Origin: Bacteroidaceae bacterium | Lineage (GTDB): Bacteria > Bacteroidota > Bacteroidia > Bacteroidales > Bacteroidaceae | Assembly: GCA_017522915.1 (NCBI GenBank) | Contig: JAFWXX010000011.1 | Location: 23,320 to 87,319, forward strand | Length of the DNA: 64,000 nt | Direction: 5' to 3' | Part shown: positions 42,502 through 52,800 of the stretch, one piece after another | Layout of the letters: the number at the start of each line of letters is the position of its first letter | How positions within the stretch are numbered: position 1 is the first letter of the stretch | Notes under the pieces: model-generated | Seen by the model: the letters and a program-made list of their open reading frames with translations, nothing else | Told to the model about the DNA's origin: nothing | Database searches by the model: none | Translations under genes and position numbers: made by a program

Positions 42502-43086
42502 TTATTCTTCAATGGCGTATATGCCTTTTGTATTCTTTATGTGCCATGCCGAGAGGTCCTGGTTCGAAGAGAATCCTACACCTTCTGTCACCTGGCTCTC
42601 CTGCTCGATCTTTATGTATGCGTCGGAATAGATTGTCTTCTCCTCCTGGTTCCAGTATAGCAGGTCGGTGAAGAACTTTTCGTTCTTCTGGTTCCTTATA
42701 TCGACATTCCCAATAAGCTTCCATAGCTTCTGTTCGCTGAAGTAGTATGCTGTATCGCATTTAATGGTAGCTTCAACGTTCATTCCCCTGTCGTACTTCT
42801 CCAGGAAGACACCTTTTTCGAAAGCCCAGTGTGGCGGGTTGCGTCTGTCGAATACCAGCCATTCGTCAGCTACTATCTTGTAGCTGATGCGTCCGGAATC
42901 GCTTATCAGTGTCTCGACATCATATGTGCTCATAAGTGCCAAAGAGTCTCGGCATTCGACAGCTTCGGCCACACTCCTTTTGTTCTCCTGGCAAGAGGAG
43001 TTGAAAATGAATACAACAATCGCTGCAACAGCGATTGTTGTATTATATGCAAATCTTTTAAGATTAACGTATTCTGGTAGTCTCAT
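42502..43086 (-). CDS. lptC: LPS export protein LptC
   Basis: 194 residues. An N-terminal hydrophobic segment ends in a lipobox-like 'IFNSSC'. The rest is the LptC/LptA beta-jellyroll: 'LMSTYDVETLISDSGRISYK', 'KGVFLEKYD', 'IKCDTAYYFSEQKLWKLIGN', 'VTEGVGFSSNQDLSAW'. LptC connects the LptBFG ABC transporter to the periplasmic bridge that carries LPS to the outer membrane. Its start overlaps the 3' end of the TPR gene by 23 bases, so the two are tightly linked. Confidence 0.9.
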   Translation of the reverse strand: MRLPEYVNLKRFAYNTTIAVAAIVVFIFNSSCQENKRSVAEAVECRDSLALMSTYDVETLISDSGRISYKIVADEWLVFDRRNPPHWAFEKGVFLEKYDRGMNVEATIKCDTAYYFSEQKLWKLIGNVDIRNQKNEKFFTDLLYWNQEEKTIYSDAYIKIEQESQVTEGVGFSSNQDLSAWHIKNTKGIYAIEE

Positions 43087-44485
43087 TTATCCAACCGCCT
43101 ACTGTTACAGCCTTGCCCGAAGAGTAACCTCTCATGAAGAGTTCTTCTGGCTTCGGAGTATATTTTGAGTAAGTTGCGATATACTTGTCAGCTTCTCTCT
43201 TTACAGATGGGTCGATGCTCTTTGCACGCTGCAAACGGTCCATACATACATAATATGTACAAGCGTTCAAAGTCTGGTCGTCGCACCAGTTAGGAGATGC
43301 TGCATAGCACTGTGCTATAAGAATGTGCGGCTGTCCGTAGTTCGCGTTGAAAGACAATGCCTTCTGTGCATAGCTGCGGGCTTTTGCATATTTGTTCAGA
43401 CTGTAGTAGATAGCACCTACCTTGTAGCAGAGTTCGGCCTTGTTGGTTACACTGGCTTCAAGCTCGATAGCCTGGTCGAAAAGTTCCATAGCCTTGTCTA
43501 TGTCACCCTTCTTGAAGTAACGGTAACCGCAACCCATGGCAGCCTTGGCTGTAGGCTCAATGGCAAGAGCATATTCCGATGCTACAAGATATGCATCCTC
43601 CTTTGTACACCTAAGCATGCTCATTACAGAGATAACCTTGTTCAGATACTCGATGTTGTCCTTGTTTGCTTCGAGTGTAGGAGTATAGATCTTGTTGAGA
43701 TCCTCGCAAGATGCTGCACCGCTGTTGATGAAATATGCGTCGATATTGCTCTTTGAGATACGTGACGCACCTATCATTTTCCCGTATGCGATAGCGTTTG
43801 TACTGTCTCTTGGGTTACCCTCCTCCTTGTATCTGCGCTCGCACTCGATAATCTTGTCATTGTACTTGTCAAGAACCTCTACGATATATACCGAAGCGTT
43901 CAGATAGTCTTCGATAAGCTGCTCTCCGTGGCTCTGGTCTTTCTTGTACTTTTCGGCAGAATACTTTATGAAACGCTCTGTAACTGTATATTCCGACATG
44001 CCTTTTTCCATCTCGACCGACTTTGCAAGCATTGCATATATGGTATCTACAGGTGCATTCTTGTAGTACTGGATGTATGCCATAGCCTTCTTGCCGATGA
44101 GCTGTCCTGCCGAAAGCTTTGTTCTTGTGATTTCCTGAAGCTTGTCGATATACTTTATCTGCTGGTCATAAACCTGCATGAGCTCCTTTATGTAATCCTC
44201 TTTCTTCTTAGGGTCAGCCTCTTTCTTGATAAGCTCTGTAAGAATCTTGATACCGTTTGTGTATGTATCGACACGTGCAACGGGGAACTCAGTGAATACG
44301 ACTTTCCATTCGGGATATGCAATGTCGTATGCCTTGTTCTTTACATTCACGCTTGATATGCTGATAGCCTCAAGACATCTGATGCTATCCTCTCCCTGTC
44401 CAAAACGGAACTCGTTAGTAACACCGTTCTGTGCATTCATACTTGCAGCAGCAAGTACAAGAATCGCTAAAAATAACTTCTTCAT
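43064..44485 (-). CDS. Periplasmic TPR-repeat protein
   Basis: 473 residues from ATG 44485; an upstream in-frame ATG at 44539 exists, but the 44485 start gives a proper signal peptide (MKKLFLAILVLAAASMNAQ). The mature protein is alpha-helical with TPR-like units near its end ('AKAAMGCGYRYFKKGDIDKA', 'ELCYKVGAIYYSLNKYAKAR', 'YAQKALSFNANYGQPHILIA'). TPR proteins serve as periplasmic scaffolds; the context (LptC, outer-membrane protein, CoaX) suggests envelope assembly, but the partner is unknown. It overlaps lptC by 23 bases. Confidence 0.85.
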   Translation of the reverse strand: MKKLFLAILVLAAASMNAQNGVTNEFRFGQGEDSIRCLEAISISSVNVKNKAYDIAYPEWKVVFTEFPVARVDTYTNGIKILTELIKKEADPKKKEDYIKELMQVYDQQIKYIDKLQEITRTKLSAGQLIGKKAMAYIQYYKNAPVDTIYAMLAKSVEMEKGMSEYTVTERFIKYSAEKYKKDQSHGEQLIEDYLNASVYIVEVLDKYNDKIIECERRYKEEGNPRDSTNAIAYGKMIGASRISKSNIDAYFINSGAASCEDLNKIYTPTLEANKDNIEYLNKVISVMSMLRCTKEDAYLVASEYALAIEPTAKAAMGCGYRYFKKGDIDKAMELFDQAIELEASVTNKAELCYKVGAIYYSLNKYAKARSYAQKALSFNANYGQPHILIAQCYAASPNWCDDQTLNACTYYVCMDRLQRAKSIDPSVKREADKYIATYSKYTPKPEELFMRGYSSGKAVTVGGWINETTRIR

Positions 44486-44511
44486 CTTTAATATTCCTTT
44501 CCTTAATCTTT

Positions 44512-45750
44512 TTATCTTACTTTCATCTTCATGAACCATGACTCGTTGAATGTTATTCCGATATTAATCCTCAGATAGTTCTCGGCAATCATTCCTGCAG
44601 TTTTCGGTTCCAAATGTGCGAACTCTCCTGAAATATGCAGTGTGGCATGGCTGTATCTGTTGTTGCTGTTGTAGAACGGGAGCGAAATGCCGGCACTTAC
44701 ACCATACTCATCACATCCGTTCTCTCCCTTTATCTTTGTATAAGGCTGTGCATAATATGCTCCTGCCCTGTACTCAATCATCTTGAAGATATTGTTCGAC
44801 AGTTTTGTAGGGCTGTACTCCATGCCTAACGATACCTTGCTTCTGTTCATGCCCTTTTCGTCTCCGAAGAATGTCGATGAACTCCAGTTCTGATAAGTGT
44901 AGTCGGCACCGAACTTCCATTTGTTCTTGTAGCTATAGAAGAAACCGAGTCCGAATGTATGCGGAATCTTAAATCCGTCTGCAATCTCCTTCTCTACCGA
45001 TGCCGATGCGTTCTCTTCTGTCACGGTCGCTTCTGCGCTCATGTCATGCCCGAAAGAGTAAACGGCTCCGGCCGTTACCTTGTGGTTCTGTCCGAACCCT
45101 TTGGTGTACTGCACTCCTAAGTCAAGCTTGTAGCTTTTAACCGATGCGGAATATACCTTTCTGAGGTCGGTACTGTTCACGAAGTTTATGCCTACTTCAT
45201 GTGTTATGTCTCCATATATGTACGACCCGGTAAGTCCAACTGAAAGGTTAGGCAAAGGCCTCCATGCTATGCCGATGTATGGCTGGTAGATACCTCCGCT
45301 GCCGGTGTAGGTGTCGATGCTTGTCTCGGTAGTGCCTTCGCGTGATGCGATGCTGAAAGAGTATCCTACTCTTGAATATGGCAGGAAACCCAATGACATT
45401 CCCAAGTTCTTGCGTATGCGGAACTGCGCTGCAATGTATTCAAGGCTTCCGTTTTTCGCGTTTATCCTTTTGTCGCCCTCTTTGAAGTTGATGTTCTGCA
45501 ACGAAACGCCGGCTTCGAACAGCATTGTAAGCGTGTCGGCTTCGGAGAATGATGCCGGGTTTACAATATTTATGTACTTGTGACTGCGAAGGCCGTATCC
45601 TAAGCCACCCATCTGTCGGTTAATGCCCAGGCTCTGGTTCGACAATATACCAATACCATACCTTGAATATGGTGAGTTTATGCCGTTATCGGCATTTGCA
45701 CCGATGACAGCAAATATGGCCAGCAGTATTGTCAGTGTTCTTTTAATCAT
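44512..45750 (-). CDS. Outer-membrane beta-barrel protein of unknown function
   Basis: 412 residues. Signal peptide MIKRTLTILLAIFAVIGANA, then 'NSPYSRYGIGILSNQSLGIN', an N-terminal block shared by a Bacteroidetes family of outer-membrane proteins near CoaX. The rest alternates strands with aromatic girdle residues ('MSLGFLPYSRVGYSFSIA', 'YGDITHEVGINFVNSTDL') and ends with a short C-terminal strand (SWFMKMKVR). It is probably a barrel of the FadL/PorV-like kind, but the substrate is unknown. The gene overlaps coaX by 8 bases. Confidence 0.8.
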   Translation of the reverse strand: MIKRTLTILLAIFAVIGANADNGINSPYSRYGIGILSNQSLGINRQMGGLGYGLRSHKYINIVNPASFSEADTLTMLFEAGVSLQNINFKEGDKRINAKNGSLEYIAAQFRIRKNLGMSLGFLPYSRVGYSFSIASREGTTETSIDTYTGSGGIYQPYIGIAWRPLPNLSVGLTGSYIYGDITHEVGINFVNSTDLRKVYSASVKSYKLDLGVQYTKGFGQNHKVTAGAVYSFGHDMSAEATVTEENASASVEKEIADGFKIPHTFGLGFFYSYKNKWKFGADYTYQNWSSSTFFGDEKGMNRSKVSLGMEYSPTKLSNNIFKMIEYRAGAYYAQPYTKIKGENGCDEYGVSAGISLPFYNSNNRYSHATLHISGEFAHLEPKTAGMIAENYLRINIGITFNESWFMKMKVR

Positions 45751-46471
45751 TGTTGTATTCTAGTAAAATTCTGTTCAAACCTTTTGCGACAAGGTATTTA
45801 TCTGCAAAGATGCGACTTTTTATGTTATTTTTCAAGGGATTTTCGTCTCCGCCCGTTAAAAAAACCAAAACGTCGCCATATTTCTCCTTTATCGCGGCTA
45901 TATAGCCCTCAATTTCGTGGCAAATGCCATGCATTACTCCGCTGCGTATGGCGGTTTCGGTATCGTACCCTATAAAAGGGGTCTCTCCCTCTTTCTCGAC
46001 AAGCGGCAATCGCCCTGTGAACCTGTGCAATGCGTTGAGGCGCATTCTTATTCCCGGTGATATGTTTCCTCCGAGGTAGTTGCCGTTGCGGTCAACGAAG
46101 TCAACAGTTATGGCACTCCCGGCATCTATCACCAGCATGTTCCTGCCTTCGGCCTCGCTCCATGCACCTATTGCGGCTGCCAGTCTGTCGGTGCCTAAGG
46201 TATGCGGCGTGCTGTACTTGATAGCCAATGGAGAGCGTGTCTCATGGCTGAACCATATTACAGGGCAATCAAGTTCGTCGAAGCACCTCTCCTGTTCCTC
46301 TGTCAGGTCCAGTACCGAAGAGACAATCGCTTTTTCTATTGAATATTGCGAATTCCACTCCTGTATGACGCTGTACAGTTCTTCCGTTCTTCTTGTATGC
46401 AGTATCATCTGCTTCCCCTGAAAAAGATAGAACTTTGCACTATTGTTTCCTATGTCAACTATAAGGTTCAA
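45743..46471 (-). CDS. coaX: Type III pantothenate kinase
   Basis: 242 residues. ASKHA-fold motifs: 'MNLIVDIGNNSAKFYLFQGK' (phosphate 1), 'GTDRLAAAIGAWSEAEG' and 'LVIDAGSAITVDFVDRNGN' (phosphate 2 and the catalytic Asp), and 'YLGGNISPGIRMRLNALH'. CoaX phosphorylates pantothenate, the first step of coenzyme A synthesis; it is insensitive to CoA feedback and needs a monovalent cation. It opens the coaX-OMP-TPR-lptC-CNNM string. Confidence 0.95.
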   Translation of the reverse strand: MNLIVDIGNNSAKFYLFQGKQMILHTRRTEELYSVIQEWNSQYSIEKAIVSSVLDLTEEQERCFDELDCPVIWFSHETRSPLAIKYSTPHTLGTDRLAAAIGAWSEAEGRNMLVIDAGSAITVDFVDRNGNYLGGNISPGIRMRLNALHRFTGRLPLVEKEGETPFIGYDTETAIRSGVMHGICHEIEGYIAAIKEKYGDVLVFLTGGDENPLKNNIKSRIFADKYLVAKGLNRILLEYNND

Positions 46472-46730
46472 GCCTGCTTCTTAAAAATTTCGTGCAAAGT
46501 TACAGTAAATTATCCATAGTTTTAAACTTTTTGCCAAATTATAACTTTATTGCTCTTCTTTTTCATTTATATGTATATGAATATGTGTGTAGATGTACTT
46601 TTTGTCTATAGACGACGGGGATATCGCATAAATTTACTAATTTTGCGGAGTATAGGTGGCGGCTGCTGCCGAATATGGAAATTAAGGCCTCGCAGTTCGG
46701 GGCATTGCTGAATTAACCTTGAATGATGCT
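46472..46730. promoter_or_regulatory. Divergent promoter region between coaX and the DUF4105 gene
   Basis: On the minus strand TAACTTTG (46501-46494) is a -7 match 22 bases before the coaX start codon. On the + strand TAATTTTG (46638-46645) is a -7 match about 85 bases before the GTG of the DUF4105 gene. Neither has a TTTG at 19-21 bases. The rest is A+T-rich, with no further gene that I can see. Confidence 0.45.
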
Positions 46731-47903
46731 GTGAAAAGAATTATTATCGCATTGCTCTGTTTCTTCGTTTCACTTTCAAGAATCTCTGCCGAAGAAGCAA
46801 GTTTCTCAATACTTACATGTTCGCCGGGTGACGAAGCTTATGCCCTTTTCGGTCATACGGGCTTGCGTTACCGCGACAGCAACAATGGTACTGACATCGT
46901 TTTCGGTTACGGCTACTTCGATTTCAGTGCTCCTAATTTCATGTGGCGTTTCATTCTGGGCGAGACCGACTACATGGTAGGTGTTGTTCCCTACAGCCAT
47001 TTTATCCGAGAATACGAAGAGCGCGGTTCTTCCGTTATAGAACAGAAAGTAAACCTTTCTCCTTTGCAGGCAGAGAGAATATACAATGCCCTTGCCGAGA
47101 ATTGCAAGCCTGAAAACAGGGTGTACAGATACAACTATTTCTACAATAACTGTACTACAAGAATACGCGATCTTCTCTATTCCGTTTTCGGCGAGGTGTC
47201 GTATGGTGGCGATCTTCCCGAAAACATGACATTCCGTGAGGCATTGTCACTCCTTACCGGGAAGCACCAATGGTATGCCTTTGGCATAAACCTCCTGCTG
47301 GGTGCCGATGTTGACAAGCCGGCATCCCGTCACCAGCTTCAGTTCATACCTGCCTTCTTCATGAATGATGCCGGCAAGGCCGTTGTAGAATCGTCAGCCG
47401 GCAATATGCAGCCGTTGGTGGGTGAAACGACAATACTGTTAGGCGAACAGCCAAAGGTTATGGAAAAGAATCATTTCACGCCGTTCAATGTTTCATTGCT
47501 GTTGCTTCTTGCAACGATGATTGTCATGTTGTGTGAGGTGCGGCGCAAGAGAACATATTGGGGGCTCGATGTACTGCTGATGCTTTTGCAGGGAATCCCA
47601 GGAATGCTGTTGCTCTTTATGGCTCTTTTCTCTTCGCATCCGGCTGTAGGCAACAACTGGCTGTTGCTCCTGCTTAATCCGTTGGCATTGGTGCTCATGC
47701 CGCAGTTCGTTTACTGTACAATAAAAGGAAAACCTATGCGTGCCGCATGGGTTCAGGTGGCCTTCGTTGCTATGTTCTTCCTTTCTGCGATATTTTCAGT
47801 GCAGGTATATCCGGTACCTGTATATTTCTTTGCGATAGCCTTAATGGCACGTGCCATGTTCCATTTATATAAGAAAAAGATATGCGAATTAAATCTCTAT
47901 TAG
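46731..47903 (+). CDS. DUF4105-family (Lnb N-terminal-like) membrane protein
   Basis: About 390 residues from the GTG at 46731, which gives a clean signal peptide (MKRIIIALLCFFVSLSRISA); a TTG at 46719 is an alternative. The DUF4105 domain (about residues 22-170) has 'LTCSPGDEAYALFGHTGLRY' and 'NYFYNNCTTRIRDLLYS', with the conserved His and Cys characteristic of a papain-like, NlpC/P60-related fold. Four membrane helices fill the C-terminal half (about 255-385). The domain is related to the N-terminal part of lacto-N-biosidase; whether it is a lipase, protease or ligand-binding domain is open. It overlaps the next gene by 22 bases. Confidence 0.85.
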   Translation: MKRIIIALLCFFVSLSRISAEEASFSILTCSPGDEAYALFGHTGLRYRDSNNGTDIVFGYGYFDFSAPNFMWRFILGETDYMVGVVPYSHFIREYEERGSSVIEQKVNLSPLQAERIYNALAENCKPENRVYRYNYFYNNCTTRIRDLLYSVFGEVSYGGDLPENMTFREALSLLTGKHQWYAFGINLLLGADVDKPASRHQLQFIPAFFMNDAGKAVVESSAGNMQPLVGETTILLGEQPKVMEKNHFTPFNVSLLLLLATMIVMLCEVRRKRTYWGLDVLLMLLQGIPGMLLLFMALFSSHPAVGNNWLLLLLNPLALVLMPQFVYCTIKGKPMRAAWVQVAFVAMFFLSAIFSVQVYPVPVYFFAIALMARAMFHLYKKKICELNLY

Positions 47904-49429
47904 TACTCTTCCTCAGCTGTTTTTCATTGCATCTATCTGCGCAGCAGGAGGTAGCCGCTCCTAAACTCTATCTTAATATAACCGTTGACCAGCTTAGGAC
48001 CGATTTTCTCTATGAGTTCTCACGTTTCTACGGTGAAGGCGGTTTCAAGCGTCTTCTTTCGGAGGGCCGTGTCTATCCGAACTCCTATTACGAGTTTGAG
48101 AACATAGACCGTGCTTCGGCAATTGCCGCCCTCTCTACAGGCACTAACCCTTATGTGAACGGTATTGTCGGCGAGCGTTGGCTCGACCGCAAGACCCTGC
48201 GCACAATAAGCTGTGTCGAGGACAAGCAGTATCAGGGAGTCTATGCCATAGCCCCGTTCGCTCCTACTAAGCTCAAGGCCATAACCACAACCGACGAGAT
48301 GAAACGTGCATCGCGAGGCAAATCCATAATATGTTCAATAGCTCCCGATGAAGATGCGGCAATCCTGGCTGGCGGGCATGCGGCAGACATGGTTCTATGG
48401 AAGAACAATTCAGCCGGATACTGGTGCAGTTCTACATATTACGGGCTCTTCCCTGCGTGGGCGGCCGAGGCCAATAAGCGTCTTCAGGGCAAGCCGGCAA
48501 AATGGGTGCCCATGCTCAAGCCGGAGGAGTACAACAATTTCGGGGAGGCTGCTCCGTCCCCGTTCTATTATGCTTTCGACGGAAAGAACAAAATCTATGA
48601 ATACAAGACGACTGCATGTATCAACGACGAGGTGAATGAAATGGCTCTGGCATTTATCGGCGGAACGGAAGCCGGTGCCGACGAGTTTGTCGATTGCCTT
48701 TCCTTGACGTACTATGCGGGAAACTATAACGGTGCCCCAATGGAAGAGCGTCCGCTGGAGATACAGGATATGTATCTCCGTCTCGACAGGAACATAGCAA
48801 CCCTTCTTGACGAGCTCGACAAGAAGATTGGTCTGGACAATGTAGTAGTGTCTCTTTCCTCTACCGGCTATGTAATGGAGGGTGGTGACGACGGCGCGAA
48901 GTACCGTCTTCCATCCGGTACCATATATATGGACCGTGTCCTGGCCTTGATGAACGTATATCTAAGTTCAATATTCGGAAAGGCCGACTATGTTGAAGGT
49001 GTTCATGGTACGCAGCTATATCTTGACACTAAGCTCATAGAGAGCAAGAGCCTCGACAAGAAAGAGGTTGTGTCACGTTCAATAGAGTTCCTCAAGATGC
49101 TCGATGGAGTAGAGGATGTCTTTACAATATACAATTTGGGAGGTATGTTGAGCCCGGAACTCCAGTATGCGAAGAACGGTTACAACGCAAACTGTTCCGG
49201 TGATATCTGGCTTCGTCTTATGCCGGGATGGAGAGTGGCTGAGGTAAAGCTGACATCTGTTGACGAGGTTTATCGTACTCCGGTAATGTTCCCTATTGTT
49301 GTTTATGGCAAAGGCGTGGAGCATAAGGTGATAGAGGAACTTACTCCAGCCAATGTGCTTGCTGCAGAGATGGCACGCATCCTGCGTACAAGACGCCCCA
49401 ATGACAATTGCCTGAGAATATTCAAGTAG
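47882..49429 (+). CDS. Atypical alkaline-phosphatase-superfamily protein
   Basis: 515 residues with signal peptide MRIKSLLVLFLSCFSLHLSA. The N-terminal 'LYLNITVDQLRTDFLYEFSR' holds the metal-site Asp, and 'IDRASAIAALSTGTNPYVNG' is in the place of the usual nucleophile region. Further 'LSLTYYAGNYNGAPMEERPL' and 'EIQDMYLRLDRNIATLLDEL' follow the family layout. Near residue 320 the usual 'xxDHG' metal motif reads 'VVVSLSSTGYVMEGG' instead. This form seems shared by a Bacteroidales group, so the protein may have an altered site or a binding role. It overlaps the DUF4105 gene by 22 bases and ends before a strong terminator. Confidence 0.83.
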   Translation: MRIKSLLVLFLSCFSLHLSAQQEVAAPKLYLNITVDQLRTDFLYEFSRFYGEGGFKRLLSEGRVYPNSYYEFENIDRASAIAALSTGTNPYVNGIVGERWLDRKTLRTISCVEDKQYQGVYAIAPFAPTKLKAITTTDEMKRASRGKSIICSIAPDEDAAILAGGHAADMVLWKNNSAGYWCSSTYYGLFPAWAAEANKRLQGKPAKWVPMLKPEEYNNFGEAAPSPFYYAFDGKNKIYEYKTTACINDEVNEMALAFIGGTEAGADEFVDCLSLTYYAGNYNGAPMEERPLEIQDMYLRLDRNIATLLDELDKKIGLDNVVVSLSSTGYVMEGGDDGAKYRLPSGTIYMDRVLALMNVYLSSIFGKADYVEGVHGTQLYLDTKLIESKSLDKKEVVSRSIEFLKMLDGVEDVFTIYNLGGMLSPELQYAKNGYNANCSGDIWLRLMPGWRVAEVKLTSVDEVYRTPVMFPIVVYGKGVEHKVIEELTPANVLAAEMARILRTRRPNDNCLRIFK

Positions 49430-49440
49430 GAAACCGAATA

Positions 49441-49485
49441 AAAGCATAGGCGGTGCTTCATCAAGTGAAGCACCGCCTATGCTTT
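49441..49485. terminator. Strong bidirectional terminator after the phosphatase-like gene
   Basis: AAAGCATAGGCGGTGCTTCA (49441-49460) pairs with TGAAGCACCGCCTATGCTTT (49466-49485), 20 bp with a 5-base loop and flanking A/T. It ends the + strand pair and the RND operon from the other side. Confidence 0.9.
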
Positions 49486-49499
49486 TATTTATGCAACAA

Positions 49500-49793
49500 T
49501 CAATAATATTGCTCTACATTCCACACAAATGCACGTATTCCGAGCATCTGTGCACTTTCGTCAAGGTTCTTTATCTCTTCCAGAAGTCTCTTTACAACCG
49601 AGTCTTCAACCATGGTGATTATGCCTGAGTTCATTGAAGCCCATGCGTGGCTGCCGTAGTGCGGCTCGCCGGTCTTGCTTCCTCGTCCCTGCATCTGTTC
49701 TACCATAGAGAAACCGCGGCAGTTGAGGTGGTCAAGGATATCTATGACAGCATCCTTGTGAGCCTGGTCAAAAGCTATGAATACACTTTTCAT
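49500..49793 (-). CDS. PG0541-family transporter-associated protein
   Basis: 97 residues: MKSVFIAFDQAHKDAVIDIL at the start, 'MVEQMQGRGSKTGEPHYGSH' in the middle, which recalls P-II-like signalling folds, and 'ALVWNVEQY'-type end (here FVWNVEQYY). Members of this Bacteroidales family are found beside RND transporters, as here, downstream of the pump. It is cytoplasmic with no signal peptide. A regulatory role is suggested by the fold resemblance only. Confidence 0.82.
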   Translation of the reverse strand: MKSVFIAFDQAHKDAVIDILDHLNCRGFSMVEQMQGRGSKTGEPHYGSHAWASMNSGIITMVEDSVVKRLLEEIKNLDESAQMLGIRAFVWNVEQYY

Positions 49794-49877
49794 TTATTCT
49801 TTATCTTGTGAGCTCCGCTCCTGCCTTGTCTATGTTTTAGACAAGGTCAAGGGCGAATCTCTATGTTAACAATATGT

Positions 49878-52800
49878 TTACTTCTTTGCGCTTATAAGCT
49901 GTTCGTCGTTCTTGTGTTCTTTCCAATACTCGTCAAGTTCGCGTTTAGCCTTGAGACTCTTACGGCGACGCTTGATGCCGACTCCACCGAATACACAGTA
50001 CATTACCGGAGTGTATATAAGTGTCATCATTGTAGATATTGTAAGACCACCGATGACCGCAATACCCATAGGACGCCACATCTCAGCACCTACACCCTGG
50101 CTGACCGCCAATGGAACCATACCGAGAATAGTAGTGAACGTTGTCATGAGGATTGGGCGCAGACGGCTTCGTGCCGCACGTACAGTAGCCGGTATAAGTC
50201 CAAGTCCCCTCTCGCGTAGAAGCATGGTGTAGTCGATGAGCACGATACCGTTCTTTACAACGATACCTATAAGCATGATAGCACCGAGGATTGACATCAC
50301 GTTCATGTTAGTGCCGGTGAGGAAGAGTCCAAGCAATACACCGCTGAGGGCGAACGGTACCGAGAACATGATGATGAACGGGTATGTCAGCGACTCGAAC
50401 TGTGCAGCCATCACAATGAACACAAGCACGATGATAAGAATCGCGAGTACTCCGAGGTCGGCATTTGTATCCTGCTGGTCTTCGTATGAGCCTGCAACGT
50501 CGATGTTATAGCCCGAAGGTATATCCATTCTGTCGATTACGCCAAGACCGTATTCGACACCGTCGCTGAGTGCTGCGCCTGCTGCCATAACGGCATTGAC
50601 AGTAACTACACGCTCGCGGTCCTTGCGCTCGATAGTAGGAGGCAGCTCACGCTGTACAACCTTGCCGAGTTCCTTTATACGTACCGGCTTTCCGGTGCTT
50701 GAATAGATTGTAATATTCTCAATATCGGCAATGCTTGTACGGCTATTGGGCTCATAACGTACCTTTACGTCGTACTCGTCACCGTCCTCGCGGAAGTATG
50801 TCGCAAGCGAACCGTTGTAGCGGTTACGGAGGTAAGTTGCCGCAGTGCTGAGGTTCAAGCCGTGCAGAGCCAGTTTCTCACGGTCGAATTCAACCTGATA
50901 TTCGGGCTGGTAGTCGCTTCGGCTGATGTTTACCTGAGATATTACAGAAGCTCTCTTCAGTGAGTCTGAAAGTGCTTTGGCTAAGCGGTCCGTAACTTCA
51001 AAGTCGTAACCGTAAATCTCGAACGAAGCCATGGACTGGCCACCCATTCCGCCGCCACCGCCTCCAAGCTGTACGTTGCTTTTGGCAATTTCGGGGAACT
51101 TCTTTACGTCGGCACGCATCTCATCACAAATAATCTCAAGGCTCTTCTCGCGGTCTGTAAGCGGAACAAACGAGATATTGAAGCTTATAATGTGTGAACC
51201 GTTGTCGCTCATAGATGCGAATACGTTGTCCTCATCGGCCTGTCCCACACGGAAGTTGCACACCTCCATCTCTTCGCCGTAACGTTCCTGCCACATCTTG
51301 GTGAGTTTTGTAGCAATATCCTGCGATATCTCAACACGTGTACCGATTGGCAACTCCATTGTTATAGCCACGCGTCCGTTATCCTGTGTGGGGAAGAACT
51401 CGCTCTTTATGCTTGATGCACATACAAGGCTGACAAAGAAGAGTCCGAAACAGCATATAAGCACTGTCCAACGGTGACGTACAGCCCAGTTGATTCTTCC
51501 TGCATACCAGTCGTCAAGCTTGTCAAGTGCTCTGGCAATAGGTGTATAGAGAACCTTGAACGTCTTGCTCTGTTTCTTCTGCAGCTTCAGCATGTTTGAA
51601 CAGAGCATAGGAATGAGTGACAAAGCGGCTGCTGTAGATACAATCATGATGATGCACATCATCCATCCCAGCTGCTCGAAAAGGATACCGGCCATACCTG
51701 TAACCATAGTCAGCGGGAAGAATACCGCAAGCATAGTCAATGTAGAAGCGACAACCGAAATGGCAACCTCGTTTGTTCCGTGTATTGCAGCACTCTTGGG
51801 GTTTGAACCGCGCTCGATATGTGTGGTTACGTTTTCAAGTACCACAATGGCGTCGTCCACCACGTTACCGATAGCGATGCTGAGACATGATAGCGAGATG
51901 ATGTTCAGCGAACCGTCTGTAATGAGCAGGTATATGAAAGATGCGATAAGTGAGAACGGAATTGTAATACCGATAATCACGGTGGCTCTCCAGCGTCCGA
52001 GGAATACGAATACCACAAGCATCACGAACAGCAACGCATATACAATGGTCTCTGTAAGAGTCTCGACTGTATGCATGATGTTCTCCGAAGTATCTACGAT
52101 GATACCGATTTCAACATCCGAAGGAAGTCGTTTCTGCAGTTTCGGAAGCTCCTCGCGTACAGCATTCGCGATGGCAACTGAGTTGCCGCCGGTCTGCTTC
52201 TGTATAATAATCATGGCACCCTGCTGTCCGTCGGTGAATGCCTTCTGTGCACGTTCCTCGGTGCTGTCAACAATTCTTGCAATATCCTTGAGATATACAT
52301 TCGCACCGTTGTGTGTGCCTACAACAAGGTTCTTCATCTCCATAGGAGAATTGAATTCACCCTCGACGCGGAGCGCGTATGTGTTGCTGCCGACATCGAA
52401 GTTACCGCCGGGGATGTTCCTGTTCTCTGTTGCGATTACATTGCTCACTGTCTCGATAGGGATGTTGTATGCCTCCATCTTGACAGGGTCCATGTATATG
52501 TTGATCTCACGTTTTGGAGCACCCGAAATGGATACGGTACCTACACCGTCGATACGTGCAAGAGGGTTCGCGATGTTGTCATCGAGAATCTTGTATAGAG
52601 CTGGGAGGCTCTCCTCTGCCTTTACCGACAGCATGAGAATAGGAATCATGTCGGCCGAGAACTTGAAGATGATAGGCGTATTCGCCTCGTCGGGCAGTGC
52701 CGATGTCACCATGTCAAGCTTGTCTCGAACGTCGTTGGTGAGAGCATCGATGTCATATCCGTACTCGAACTCAAGTGTTACGACCGATACGTTCTCGCGC

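Noticed and set aside
49824..49846. Hairpin CCTTGTCT/AGACAAGG between the RND permease and the PG0541-like gene as a terminator
   Set aside because: No T-run on the minus strand after it, and the genes look like one operon; an mRNA-processing or stability element is equally possible.
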